Origin: Pleionea litopenaei
Lineage (GTDB): Bacteria; Pseudomonadota; Gammaproteobacteria; Enterobacterales; Kangiellaceae
Length of the DNA: 64,000 bases
NCBI RefSeq assembly: GCF_031198435.1
Contig: NZ_CP133548.1
Coordinates: 1,676,501 to 1,740,500, forward strand
Reading direction: 5' to 3'
Shown: positions 27,252 through 35,617 of the stretch, one piece after another
Layout of the letters: every line of letters starts with the position of its first letter
Position numbering within the stretch: position 1 is the first letter of the stretch
The notes under the pieces: model-generated
What the model was told of the DNA's origin: nothing
The model's database searches: none
What the model saw: only the letters and a program-made list of their open reading frames with translations
Position numbers and translations under genes: made by a program

Positions 27252-28724
27252 ATGAACTTCTTCCCTATTTTTACGCAACTTCGCGGTCGCAAAGTGCTGA
27301 TTGTTGGCGCAGGTGAAGTCGCAGTCCGCAAATTAAGCTTGGTCTACCAAGCTGGAGCCGAAGTGATAGTCGTTGCGCCTGAGTTAGGCAGTAGCCTTGT
27401 CGCCTTCGTCAACAGGGTAAATCATCAACGTCTTTCAATCATTGAGCGAGAGTATCAATCAGATGATCTAAATGATGTTCACCTAGTCATTGCAGCAACC
27501 GCCAACGCTCAAGTAAACCAGCAAGTCTTCAACGACGCTGAAGAGCGAAAGCTTTTCGTCAATGTGGTGGATAACAGTCCTTTGTGCTCGTTTATCACAC
27601 CGGCGATTGTTGACCGCTCTCCTCTGACCATTGCGATCAGCTCAGGGGGCGAAGCGCCAGTACTGGCACGATTAATTCGTGGAAAATTAGAATCATGGAT
27701 TCCCGCCAGCTACGGTAAATTGGCTCAACTGGCCGCTAAATTTCGTCATCGTGTTAAAGCCGCCTTACCGACCGGAACTCTCCGTAAACGCTTTTGGGAA
27801 AACGTCTTTGAAGGCGTCATTGCTGATAAAGTCTTTAACAATGAATCGGCCAAAGCAGAAAGCTTACTGCAACAACATTTGCAACATGCGGTGAACGCTA
27901 GTGATGTACCGACTAAAGGTGAGGTCTATTTGGTTGGCGCAGGGCCTGGTGATCCTGACTTACTAACGTTTAAAGCGCTGCGATTAATGCAACAAGCGGA
28001 TGTCGTGGTGTATGACCGTCTTGTTTCTAAGCCCATTTTAAATTTAATTCGTCGCGACGCCGACCGCATTTACGTGGGCAAAGAAAAAGCCGCGCATTGC
28101 GTGCCGCAAAATGAAATTAATCAGTTGCTCATCGATTTAGCCAACCAAGGTAAACGCGTTGTACGACTCAAAGGTGGTGATCCTTATATCTTTGGGCGCG
28201 GTGGAGAAGAAGCGCAACAGTTGGTCAAAGCCGGTGTCGCTTTCGAAGCTGTTCCGGGCATTACCTCTGCTGCAGGAACGGCTAATTACTGTGGCATTCC
28301 ATTAACCCACAGAGACTTCGCTCAATCGGTAACCTTTGCGACTGGTCACTTAAAAAACAACACAGTGGATTTAAATTGGCCAGCATTAGCTCAGTCGAAT
28401 AATACCTTGGTGATATACATGGGCTTAACGGGTTTAACAACCATCAGTGAGCAGCTGATTAATCACGGTCGCTTAGCAAACACCCCGGTGGCTGTCGTTC
28501 AAAACGCCACAAGACCGGATCAAAAAGTAGTGATTGGCGATTTAACATCGATAGCTGAAAAAGTAGTACAAGCCAAAATTGAATCGCCCGCAATGATTAT
28601 TATTGGTGAAGTGGTTTCGCTGTATGATGAATTAAATCAACCATCAAATGACCTTCCATTGATTGAAGCATTACCACTGATTGAGCAAGACGATGTGGCC
28701 GAACCGCTGAGAAAAATTGCTTAG
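27252..28724 (+). CDS. cysG: Siroheme synthase CysG (trifunctional)
   Basis: 490 aa from the ATG at 27252 (AGGTGG 8 nt upstream). N-terminal precorrin-2 dehydrogenase/ferrochelatase domain: MNFFPIFTQLRGRKVLIVGA, NAD loop GAGEVA, then SGGEAPVLARLIR. C-terminal uroporphyrinogen-III methyltransferase: YLVGAGPGDPDLLTFKALR, VVYDRLVS, VRLKGGDPYIFGRGGEE and PGITSAAGTANYCGIPLTHR. Catalyses uroporphyrinogen III to siroheme, the cofactor of sulfite and nitrite reductases. Normal length (~457-490). It sits next to the start of the cassette array but on the opposite strand. Confidence 0.96.
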   Translation: MNFFPIFTQLRGRKVLIVGAGEVAVRKLSLVYQAGAEVIVVAPELGSSLVAFVNRVNHQRLSIIEREYQSDDLNDVHLVIAATANAQVNQQVFNDAEERKLFVNVVDNSPLCSFITPAIVDRSPLTIAISSGGEAPVLARLIRGKLESWIPASYGKLAQLAAKFRHRVKAALPTGTLRKRFWENVFEGVIADKVFNNESAKAESLLQQHLQHAVNASDVPTKGEVYLVGAGPGDPDLLTFKALRLMQQADVVVYDRLVSKPILNLIRRDADRIYVGKEKAAHCVPQNEINQLLIDLANQGKRVVRLKGGDPYIFGRGGEEAQQLVKAGVAFEAVPGITSAAGTANYCGIPLTHRDFAQSVTFATGHLKNNTVDLNWPALAQSNNTLVIYMGLTGLTTISEQLINHGRLANTPVAVVQNATRPDQKVVIGDLTSIAEKVVQAKIESPAMIIIGEVVSLYDELNQPSNDLPLIEALPLIEQDDVAEPLRKIA

Positions 28725-28790
28725 TTATTGGTTAAGATAAAAAAGTCAGTAATCGGCATTAGTGGTATTTTTAAGGTTTGCTAATGTTCG

Positions 28791-28850
28791 ATTTTACGGC
28801 GGTGATTGAGTTCGCGTGTACCCCAACGCGACACCGACCGCTTGTTATAT
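28791..28850 (-). other. attC-like site ending the cassette array
   Basis: On the minus strand: ATATAAC R'' box, then AAG-CGG-T-CGGTG, TCGCG, loop, CGCGA, CACCG-CCG, and a degenerate R' TAAAAT. CGGCGGTG pairs with CACCG-A-CCG (written on the plus strand), leaving one extrahelical base as attC hairpins do, plus an inner TCGCG/CGCGA stem. It lies ~100 bp downstream of the hydrolase gene, at the outer edge of the array beside cysG. Confidence 0.6.
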
Positions 28851-28950
28851 GTCGATTGCACTCTATAAGTATCAATTGATACGCTATAATCCACAACAAG
28901 CCCTTTCATGGTAACCAGCCACTTATTCGATAGGCTCAGAATATAACAAT

Positions 28951-30000
28951 CTAAAAATCAATATCAAAACCTTTAGACTGCAAAAAATTCGCAATTTCGA
29001 AAAAGGTTGCATAGTGAATTTCTTCTCTGGTTTTACTTCCGAACTCTTGGCAGACAAACTCTTCCTTTGTCTCTGATAACACTTCAATGGCACCATCGCC
29101 GCATAAAGGGAGAAAGCTAAAGTGTTGGGCATTTTCAATTTCTACGTATCGGCTATGTTCTGGAAGGTAGTCTCGTATTGGATAGACATGAGTGCTCGGT
29201 GGTAGTTGCTGATCCATTCCTCCACTGAGAAGAAGCAATGGCGTTGGGAGCGATTCAACGGATTCTATTACTAAAGACTCAGTAAAGCCCGGTGCGATAG
29301 CAACGGCGGCACTTATCCTTGAGTCTAAAAACTTTCCGTTTGCACGATTATAAAAATCATCGTCAAAATTCTTAAAGTGATGGGAGAATGCTGTACATGC
29401 GCCATCATTGTTACTATTGCAGAATTCAGGGAAGCGTTGAAGCTGTAATTGACCTCCCGCCACTAAGATAGATGAAGTGCCTCCAAGCGAGAAACCTACC
29501 ACGGCGATATTCTTTTGGTTTATGCGCGGTCCCCAGGGTGAATTTATAACGACGTCTAACAAACGATGAATGTCTTCCGGTTGTGTCCAAACATTAAGTA
29601 AACTCGCTCGTTCTGGATCGCCGCCACTGCTTGCGGGATGATCGGCTGCGACAACAATACTTCCTCGTTTTGCAAACTCTGTCGCTAACCATGCCATACT
29701 ATCGGCAGACCCGCCTGAGCCATGTACCAATACAATAAGAGACGCTGGCGCTTGATTGGCATAGTCTCCATCTGGGATAGCAAAGTATCCAGGGCGAATT
29801 CGACTCTCGCCGTATTTTTTCACCGTGCCATGTTCAGTTGGGTACCAGATCTGGGCAACAAATTCTGGCGTATTTTTGGCACTTGGAACAGAAAGATATT
29901 GAATTCCGACGCTTTGAACAGTTCGAGCACAGCCAGGCAGAAGCAAAAGCAAAAGCAATACGCTTAAACTAATAACTTTTAATCTAAATACATTCGCCAT
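28951..30000 (-). CDS. Lipoprotein alpha/beta-hydrolase (PAF-acetylhydrolase/dienelactone-like)
   Basis: 349 aa from the ATG at 30000 with GGAGAG upstream. Lipoprotein signal (hydrophobic run, lipobox LLPGC). Serine elbow is GFSLGG near residue 185, oxyanion region VLVHGSGGSADS, catalytic-His candidate AQHFSFLPLC with acidic residue in LSGGMDQQLPPS. Predicted periplasmic esterase of the PAF-acetylhydrolase-like type. It is the last gene of the cassette array and much longer than typical cassette genes. Its upstream attC is degenerate. Confidence 0.8.
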   Translation of the reverse strand: MANVFRLKVISLSVLLLLLLLPGCARTVQSVGIQYLSVPSAKNTPEFVAQIWYPTEHGTVKKYGESRIRPGYFAIPDGDYANQAPASLIVLVHGSGGSADSMAWLATEFAKRGSIVVAADHPASSGGDPERASLLNVWTQPEDIHRLLDVVINSPWGPRINQKNIAVVGFSLGGTSSILVAGGQLQLQRFPEFCNSNNDGACTAFSHHFKNFDDDFYNRANGKFLDSRISAAVAIAPGFTESLVIESVESLPTPLLLLSGGMDQQLPPSTHVYPIRDYLPEHSRYVEIENAQHFSFLPLCGDGAIEVLSETKEEFVCQEFGSKTREEIHYATFFEIANFLQSKGFDIDF

Positions 30001-30051
30001 GTTATGGCTCTCCAATGCAGCATAAATAAGACGTCCCACATGGTAAACTTG

Positions 30052-30555
30052 TTAAGTGCGTGTTACTAAATACCTCTGAACAACTTTATACTCTAAAGGA
30101 AGTTCAGAGATTAACTGACCACCATTAGAGATTATTGCTCGCGCCGATGACATATTATCTTTGTAACAATGGATATGAATTGTATCCACGCCAAGTTGCC
30201 AAAGCTTTTCGATAGATAAATGCATAAGTTTATTTCCAAGCCCTTTACCCCGGTAAGATGGCCTAATACTTAAACCTATATGCCCGCCACAATGCTCTAT
30301 TTCTTTATTAAGCCGATGTCGGATATTTGTTACACCGACAAGTGCACCAGAATCGACTAACCAGAAAGTAGAACTTTGTACAAAACCAGATGGAAGGTTA
30401 ACTCCCTTAGAAAAGTCGTTGATTTTAGCGAGCATTTTTTCAAAATCGCTATAATCAAAATCCATTGGAAAAGGATAACGCTCTTCACGACCAAGTTCAT
30501 CTATATAGTCAATGTAGCTGTCCCTATATTGATTCGCAGGTAAAATTAATTCCAT
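30052..30555 (-). CDS. GNAT-family N-acetyltransferase
   Basis: 167 aa from the ATG at 30555 (GGAG 5 nt upstream; a start 8 codons earlier is possible). Acetyl-CoA loop SYRGKGLGNKLM, preceded by GGHIGLSIRPS, and the C-terminal IHCYKDNMSSARAIISNGG; this is the RimJ/RimL-like/GNAT pattern. Substrate unknown. The stop overlaps a RYYYAAC-like box (ACTTAAC) and a GTTAAAT box lies just upstream of the gene, as in integron cassettes. Confidence 0.85.
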   Translation of the reverse strand: MELILPANQYRDSYIDYIDELGREERYPFPMDFDYSDFEKMLAKINDFSKGVNLPSGFVQSSTFWLVDSGALVGVTNIRHRLNKEIEHCGGHIGLSIRPSYRGKGLGNKLMHLSIEKLWQLGVDTIHIHCYKDNMSSARAIISNGGQLISELPLEYKVVQRYLVTRT

Positions 30556-30577
30556 TTTTTCTCCATTGGTTAAAAAC

Positions 30578-30630
30578 ATTTAACGCCTTGCCAACGAACA
30601 GTCGAAGCAACGCATAGGCTGTCCTTATAA
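30578..30630 (-). other. Possible attC-like site
   Basis: Read on the minus strand the R' end GGCGTTAAAT is canonical (plus-strand ATTTAAC at 30578-30584), but the other end is only TTATAA-like and the stem is weak (ACAG/CTGT, GCC/GGC). It occupies the left part of the 194-bp non-coding gap before the gene at 30774. Confidence 0.4.
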
Positions 30631-30773
30631 CCAGCTAATTCTTCCTCAGAAACAGTTTGATACCCGATTATCATTTAGCAGTGAACAGCTCTTGATTTCA
30701 AAACTTACACTACCCTTGTTAATTGCCGAGTCATTATCCGTTTGAAATTTAAAGCTCTAAGTAGAATTGCAGT

Positions 30774-31259
30774 TTAGTTTACATTTCCATCTTCATTTGT
30801 TACGTTGCTCGTAGTTTCTTTTGAATACTTTTCTGGTAAGAACTTTACGGTATTCATGTCATTTTGACACGCTAAATCTCGTTCAATGTTTCCAACACAA
30901 ATGACGTTACTGGAAACCATTACTAGCTGACGGCCTTCTGGAAAAGAACTGCAAGATACACCGTCTCTTTCTTCATATACAAAACTTTTACTCTCGTTTA
31001 CTCCGCGCTTAACTTTATCTGAATCAGCCTTGGTCAAAGATTCATACGGCATGGATTTCAAGACTGTACCTGAAATTAGTAAATCAGTGTAAGCTGTTAG
31101 AGAACCTAAATCGGGATGTTGGTTAAAGACCACCTCTTCGCAAGAACTAATCCTTACTTCAATCACTTGGCTGGTATTGCCACAGCACAGGCAAATAATT
31201 CGATCTGCAAAAGCAGAACCGCAAATAGACAAACTGAATAGAAAGGTAAGGTATTTCAT
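30774..31259 (-). CDS. Secreted cysteine-containing hypothetical protein
   Basis: 161 aa with a signal peptide (MKYLTFLFSLSICGSAFA). The mature part has eight cysteines, including CLCCGNT, which could form disulfides, and a Thr/Asn-rich tail. No domain recognised. Cassette-type gene between two attC-like sites on the minus strand. Confidence 0.65.
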   Translation of the reverse strand: MKYLTFLFSLSICGSAFADRIICLCCGNTSQVIEVRISSCEEVVFNQHPDLGSLTAYTDLLISGTVLKSMPYESLTKADSDKVKRGVNESKSFVYEERDGVSCSSFPEGRQLVMVSSNVICVGNIERDLACQNDMNTVKFLPEKYSKETTSNVTNEDGNVN

Positions 31260-31267
31260 ATTTTCAA

Positions 31268-31324
31268 ACGTAACGCCTGCATCTGAGCCAACTGTTTTTT
31301 GTCAGTAGCATATACTTGTTAGGA
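31268..31324 (-). other. attC-like site
   Basis: Minus-strand order: CCTAACAAG, TATATGC, ACTG...CAGT inner pair, then GCAGGCGTTACG. CTAAC pairs with a GTTA(C)G end. It begins right after the TAG of the next upstream gene (31326-31697) and ends just before the start of the secreted protein gene. Confidence 0.55.
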
Positions 31325-31325
31325 G

Positions 31326-31697
31326 CTACCATATTCGGAACTCTGATTTCTTTGCAAAAGATATATATTCAGTCAGAAATTCTCTATCATTTTCATCGAC
31401 GTCTACTGGAATACAAACCTTTTCAAACTCTTTGGCCATAGCTTTTGCAACATTAATTTTATTTGGGTCTACTAAATATGCTTCTAATGCACTAGCCATA
31501 TTTTTTGCGTCAGCTTCAGAAACCAGCTGTCCCTCAGAAATGTCATATGCACCGTTCCATTGGCCCTCCCAACCTTCTGGAGGTAAAGTTCCTTTTTCTT
31601 TCCATCCATATTCGATAGCGATATTTAGGTAAAAAGCCCACCCAATATTTGAAAAATAGAACTCCAATCCTTCTGAGTTTTTTAACTCAATGCTCAT
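31326..31697 (-). CDS. Hypothetical cassette protein
   Basis: 123 aa, soluble, starting MSIELKNSEGLEFYFSNIGW. The motif WEGQWNGAYDISEGQLVSEADAK resembles small proteins common in integron cassettes and near toxin systems, often of unknown function. Its gene is bracketed by attC-like sites at 31268-31324 and 31709-31756. Confidence 0.65.
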   Translation of the reverse strand: MSIELKNSEGLEFYFSNIGWAFYLNIAIEYGWKEKGTLPPEGWEGQWNGAYDISEGQLVSEADAKNMASALEAYLVDPNKINVAKAMAKEFEKVCIPVDVDENDREFLTEYISFAKKSEFRIW

Positions 31698-31708
31698 TTT
31701 TTACCCAC

Positions 31709-31756
31709 TCCTAACGCCTCAAACAGTAATTCATCTACTGCTTTGAATTGTTATAT
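31709..31756 (-). other. attC site (best-formed in the window)
   Basis: Minus strand: TATAAC R'' box, stem TCAAA-G-CAGTA against TACTG-TTTGA with one extrahelical G, loop GATGAAT, then R' GGCGTTAGGA. It overlaps the last codons of the lipoprotein gene on its right. 48 bp, a typical short attC. Confidence 0.85.
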
Positions 31757-32289
31757 TTTAAACAGCCTTCGATAACAGCTTTCGTCCTTTTTACTTCTGC
31801 AATCCAAGGCGCTTTAAAATACTCAATATTATTTAATGTAACGCTACCGAGCATGTCAGGAGGATAATATTTAATTCTGTACCATGTAGGGCTTCCTATG
31901 AATACTGTATCTCGATTTCGCACTTTATCAGCCATCATCATTGACGCTGATTCACCAATAGAATCAAGGAGATTGCTTAACTGCTCATCTAAACCTGAGC
32001 ATTCACTCACTATTAATTGATATTCGGTTATGTTCTCTGCATTTGGTTGCCATACATTCAAACGATCTCCGACCCACTGAAACGCGTATGGTGCTTGCAT
32101 TACAAAAGGTGAGATTTCCCAAAATGTGAGACCATCCAAAACATGATTTTTATTTGGCACTCCAAATTTCACCCCTAATTCTTCACTTGAAGCATGCTCG
32201 GTCAGAGGCTTCCATTCTCCGACATCTCGTCGAGCACTACAGGCAACTGTTAACAAGCTTACGAGTAAAACTAGAAATTTTGCACCCAT
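31735..32289 (-). CDS. Lipoprotein hypothetical protein (cassette)
   Basis: 184 aa. N-terminus MGAKFLVLLVSLLTVAC has a lipobox (TVAC). The mature domain includes FGVPNKNHVLDGLTFWEISP, with no enzyme motif known to me. The stop lies within the attC at 31709-31756, as in many cassette genes. Predicted envelope-anchored; function unknown. Confidence 0.7.
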   Translation of the reverse strand: MGAKFLVLLVSLLTVACSARRDVGEWKPLTEHASSEELGVKFGVPNKNHVLDGLTFWEISPFVMQAPYAFQWVGDRLNVWQPNAENITEYQLIVSECSGLDEQLSNLLDSIGESASMMMADKVRNRDTVFIGSPTWYRIKYYPPDMLGSVTLNNIEYFKAPWIAEVKRTKAVIEGCLKYNNSKQ

Positions 32290-32301
32290 GTGTGTCCTTA
32301 T

Positions 32302-32367
32302 ATATAACGCTCGCCGAATGTGCGCCGAGCGAACGCGAAGGCGTCACCAATGCGGCGCTTGTTAGTA
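32302..32367 (-). other. attC site (longer, VCR-like)
   Basis: Minus strand: CTAACAAGCGCCG ... CGGCGAGCGTTATAT. Outer pair CTAAC/GTTA(T), then GC-GCCG against CGGC-GA-GC with a bulge, plus an inner GCGCCG/CGGCGC match. R'' follows the stop of the gene at 32380; R' precedes the lipoprotein gene. Confidence 0.75.
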
Positions 32368-32379
32368 GTGCGAGCTGAT

Positions 32380-32619
32380 TTACTCAATATAACCATGAAG
32401 CCACCCCTGATTGCCACCATATTCTTTTAAAACTGGAATACTTGCCCCTGTTAAAAAACGTGAGTAAAGCATCGCGAGTAGTCCTAGCGAGTTATCTAGC
32501 CCGATTTTATTAACTTCTGATGCAATATACTCTGGAAGATTCTCGACTTGGTATTTACCTTTATCATCCGAGATATCTCTGCCAACTATTGCTTCTATTT
32601 CATCTTTTTCTTGTTCCAA
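32380..32619 (-). CDS. Small hypothetical cassette protein
   Basis: 79 aa, helical and acidic; MEQEKDEIEAIVGRDISDD then a hydrophobic helix LGLLAMLYSRFL. No known domain; could be part of a toxin-antitoxin or immunity type pair but nothing shows this. Bracketed by attC-like sites at 32302-32367 and 32661-32771. Confidence 0.55.
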   Translation of the reverse strand: MEQEKDEIEAIVGRDISDDKGKYQVENLPEYIASEVNKIGLDNSLGLLAMLYSRFLTGASIPVLKEYGGNQGWLHGYIE

Positions 32620-32660
32620 GTTCCATCATATTACTGTAGCGATTTTTCGGGTTAATTTAC

Positions 32661-32771
32661 TTCTAACGCCTTGCTAAATCGCCGGAACGGAGTTGATCGT
32701 TTTGCGCTAGCGTAGCCAAAAAGCACAAAACGAGCAACGCAGTGGAGGTCGGTTTGAGCCGTTTGCTAGTA
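32661..32771 (-). other. attC-like site (111 bp)
   Basis: Minus strand: CTACTAGCAAAC (R'' with one change from TAAC), an inner stem CGTTTTG against CAAAACG, and the R' end GGCGTTAGAA. Its length and layout are those of long VCR-type sites. It starts at the last codons of the gene at 32766. Confidence 0.65.
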
Positions 32772-33158
32772 GTTGACGGCTGTGAAATCGTCATAGCAGT
32801 TATGAATAAACTTTAAACTTTTACCACTACTGAAATTGAACTGAGCTGATACAACCTCGTCATTACCAGAATATTGAATTTTCATTAGCTCGCTACCAAC
32901 TACACCATCTAAATCGCATAGGTTTACCAACACCAGACATATACCGATATTATCGTTCACTGGCTCGGATGGAGCCTCGTGACGCCAGAATATGGTGCTA
33001 CCATTGAAACAAAGCTTGGACCATGCGGAATCAAATTTTAAATAAATTGTGTTGGCTGGATCAGTTACTGATTCACCTTCTTGTTGCTGAATAAGGTAAA
33101 GACCTCCACACTTCTTACCTATGATTTTTGGCTGATCTCCATTTATTTGATATTCCAT
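32766..33158 (-). CDS. Hypothetical cassette protein
   Basis: 130 aa, soluble, beta-rich, starting MEYQINGDQPKIIGKKCGGLYLI, with the acidic segment GNDEVVSAQFNFSSGKSLKF near the end. No family recognised. Its last codons lie in the attC-like site at 32661-32771, and its start lies 9 nt after a truncated DUF4262 ORF. Confidence 0.6.
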   Translation of the reverse strand: MEYQINGDQPKIIGKKCGGLYLIQQQEGESVTDPANTIYLKFDSAWSKLCFNGSTIFWRHEAPSEPVNDNIGICLVLVNLCDLDGVVGSELMKIQYSGNDEVVSAQFNFSSGKSLKFIHNCYDDFTAVNY

Positions 33159-33167
33159 GGTCGATTC

Positions 33168-33326
33168 CTAGTGGACTGCTAACATTTTGCTAACAGGCTG
33201 GCCGGTATTCTTTTGGATTCCTATTGAATAGGTAAACCTCGGATATTCATCTTCTTCCATAACATGAAGAATGTGACAACCGTACTCTTCTATATCTTTT
33301 AGTGCTTTTTCTTCGTACTGATCCAT
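33168..33326 (-). pseudogene. Truncated DUF4262-like gene
   Basis: 52-codon ORF: IEEYGCHILHVMEEDEYPRF followed by TYSIGIQKNTGQP is the N-terminal part of a DUF4262 domain (normally ~130-150 aa). It then runs into GTTAGCA AAAT GTTAGCA, attC-end-like repeats, and stops. A ribosome site (AAGG) precedes the ATG. Probably a deletion or recombination into the gene left only its first third. Confidence 0.65.
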
Positions 33327-33416
33327 GATGTACCTTGGCAATCTACTGCCTATCTGAGTTTAAGATGCAAGAGTTATACTCCTGACAATTGTTAACTGAT
33401 TTCTCAAACGAATGAA

Positions 33417-33899
33417 TTACCATGGCTCTTCGCTGAACGACTTTAAGTGCATCGAGCCACCTTTCAAAAGTTTTTCGCTTTCTTCTTGATCGAGATGACC
33501 GCATTTTTCTACGCTACTTAATTCTTCCCAATACTGGAGCGATGTAAGTAGAAACCCAATAATATCAAGAGCATCGGAGTAATCTTCTTGGGTTAATCTA
33601 GGAAATCTTTTCTTAATACGCTTCGGTATTTCATCTTCCTCGATTAATTCTTCAAATATGTCTGAGAGAAAGGCCTCTCCTCTGGTGACTCCCAGACCTT
33701 GTTTAATTAGACCCGATTCATCTGAACTCGAAAGCCAGCTTAACTTTTGAATCTTCTTCATCGTTTCTCCTGATGTTGAACAATGAAGAGTCAAAGCTGA
33801 CTTTACTCTATCTGATACCACCTCTAAATCATCTTCCGATTGTCGAGATTGAGAATATTTTTGCAGTACTGATAAAAGCACTTGTTTACCGCTTGGCAT
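33417..33899 (-). CDS. Hypothetical cassette protein
   Basis: 160 aa, soluble, helical, starting MPSGKQVLLSVLQKYSQSRQ; includes ITHSKK-like charged segments and the tail HLKSFSEEPW. No motif recognised. It lies between the attC-like site at 33915-33966 and the truncated DUF4262 gene. Confidence 0.6.
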   Translation of the reverse strand: MPSGKQVLLSVLQKYSQSRQSEDDLEVVSDRVKSALTLHCSTSGETMKKIQKLSWLSSSDESGLIKQGLGVTRGEAFLSDIFEELIEEDEIPKRIKKRFPRLTQEDYSDALDIIGFLLTSLQYWEELSSVEKCGHLDQEESEKLLKGGSMHLKSFSEEPW

Positions 33900-33914
33900 A
33901 GGACTCCTTTTTAA

Positions 33915-33966
33915 AGCTAACGCCTCAATCAGCCGTTAACATTAACGCAACCAACCACTGTTAGTC
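33915..33966 (-). other. attC-like site
   Basis: Minus strand: CTAACAGT at the stop of the ankyrin gene, an inner GTTAA-TG-TTAAC palindrome, and the end GAGGCGTTAGCTT. Outer CTAAC/GTTAG pairs. 52 bp; flanks a cassette on each side. Confidence 0.6.
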
Positions 33967-34813
33967 ATTGCTTCTTGTTAATAAGTTTAATTAGCCTTTT
34001 ATCTCCTAAATGCTCAGCCATCTCTATTGGCGTACTTCCTAGATTATTCTTAGAGTGAACATCAGCCCCTAGGTCTATCAGAAACGAAACCACCTCTAAC
34101 TTATTATCGCCATTACCTAATAGTGCAATAATTAAAGGCGTGTTATTAAATTGATCTATTGTTTCATTCACATTTGTTTTTGTGATTAATTTAGCCAGCA
34201 AAGACTTGCGCCCCCAACTTAGCGCCATTTTTAAGCGCTGCTTTTCTGAGAGCGTATTCTCGATGAACTCAGGATAAAAGTCATACTCATCATCAATAGG
34301 TCTTATTTGAAGATTTCCATTCTTAACTTCGATAGGAAGAATACTGAGATTCCAACCTGTATCGTATCCATAACCAACCAAGGACCTGCCCGCTAAATCA
34401 TACCAATTGGTGTCACAAGGACCAAATAGAAGTTTCGTCTTTTCATCATAACGAACAACACAACCAAGATTATCTGTTGATAAAAAGGCGATGAATTTAT
34501 CGGAAAATCGATTTTCAATGTTCAAATTTTCTTTAATGATAAGACTCCCGATCTTTGACCCTCCGAATTCAGCAGCTTTATAAACAGAATTCAATGCCAA
34601 CTTTCCTTTTGGGTCTTGAAGTTTACTGTCATCTGTTGCCCTCAATCGCTCTAGCTGCTCCTGAGTTCTGTTACAAACAATCACAGGTATGTCTACCGAC
34701 ACATCTAAAACACAAGATCCTTCCTTAATACTGTTAACGTTTCTCGAAAGTTCTATAGCAATCCCAAAACTGCAATATAACGAGAAAAGCAATAAAACAT
34801 AGACCTTAACCAT
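33965..34813 (-). CDS. Secreted ankyrin-repeat protein
   Basis: 282 aa from the ATG at 34813 (AAGGAAG upstream). Signal peptide (VKVYVLLLFSLYCSFGIAIE). Its C-terminus (about 215-280) has ankyrin motifs: FNNTPLIIALLGNGDNKLEV and VHSKNNLGSTPIEMAEHLGD. The N-terminal part is a unique domain (LEINRNV-like, then DDSKLQDPKGKL). Envelope or periplasmic protein; function unknown. The stop overlaps the attC-like site at 33915-33966. Confidence 0.75.
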   Translation of the reverse strand: MVKVYVLLLFSLYCSFGIAIELSRNVNSIKEGSCVLDVSVDIPVIVCNRTQEQLERLRATDDSKLQDPKGKLALNSVYKAAEFGGSKIGSLIIKENLNIENRFSDKFIAFLSTDNLGCVVRYDEKTKLLFGPCDTNWYDLAGRSLVGYGYDTGWNLSILPIEVKNGNLQIRPIDDEYDFYPEFIENTLSEKQRLKMALSWGRKSLLAKLITKTNVNETIDQFNNTPLIIALLGNGDNKLEVVSFLIDLGADVHSKNNLGSTPIEMAEHLGDKRLIKLINKKQ

Positions 34814-34866
34814 CAATATCTTCCTTCGATTTATCTCTTACTAAGACACCTAATTCTTATTAAGAC

Positions 34867-35484
34867 TCATACTTTTAATTTAGATTCTTTAACAGCCACG
34901 ACCATATAGCGATGCCACGATTGAACCTGACCATCAAATCCACTACCCGAGCTTTTGTGTTCCGCAAAAGACTCGAAGCTAAAACCCTTTAACCATCGTT
35001 TAATCTTTTCATTTGTTGCAACGTGCACATCTGGCCAAAAATCGTCTTTCTGATAATTCGGACCCGCCATGGTGTCATCACACCCTACAAATGAACCAAC
35101 GAAGACACCCTCAGGCAATAACGAATCGATTATCTTTTGCCATACTACGTCAAACTTTTCTTCGGGGCAAAAGCATAAACTTGAATCGGCGACTACCAGC
35201 GATGCCGATGGATATTCAAACGCTTCAAATGAGCATTGTGTCAATGAAACCTTTTGGTCATCGATAAAACGCTTTTCACATCGCTGAATGGCTTCAGGCT
35301 CAACATCAAAAGCATGCACTTGAAATCCATTAGCGCGAAGAAACGCAATATCACTGCCTGCCCCGCATCCACAATCAATGGCTATTTTAGGCCCACGAAC
35401 TAAATTTATCGCTCGTTTTAAGTCTTCTCGCGTTTCCCGGTTTTCGGTAACATCGAAATATTCCGATATCTTTTCTGATGGCAC
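34867..35484 (-). CDS. SAM-dependent methyltransferase (TehB-like)
   Basis: 205 aa. Motif I is IAIDCGCGAGSDIAFLRANG, motif II VHAFDVEPEAI, and SLVVADSSLCFCPEEKFD is the central strand. Small single-domain TehB/UbiE-like enzyme of unknown acceptor; in TehB families the substrate is tellurite. Soluble. No clear attC lies between it and the ankyrin gene. Confidence 0.8.
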   Translation of the reverse strand: MPSEKISEYFDVTENRETREDLKRAINLVRGPKIAIDCGCGAGSDIAFLRANGFQVHAFDVEPEAIQRCEKRFIDDQKVSLTQCSFEAFEYPSASLVVADSSLCFCPEEKFDVVWQKIIDSLLPEGVFVGSFVGCDDTMAGPNYQKDDFWPDVHVATNEKIKRWLKGFSFESFAEHKSSGSGFDGQVQSWHRYMVVAVKESKLKV

Positions 35485-35546
35485 TTTAAGTGCTCCTATT
35501 TCCTTGTCACCCTTTGCTGAAATATTTTTAGGTTTGGTTTAGCCAT

Positions 35547-35617
35547 TTCAACAGTTATCAAGATTTCGACTGTTAACAAGATTTCAACAGTTATCAACAT
35601 TACAACTTGTTATCGAT
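35547..35617. repeat. 18-bp tandem repeat, about four copies
   Basis: Units begin at 35547, 35565, 35583 and 35601 (last partial); consensus TTCAACAGTTATCAAGAT. Read on the minus strand it follows the stop of the gene at 35610, which it overlaps. Contains GTTAAC/GTTATC boxes resembling attC ends in series. Confidence 0.7.
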
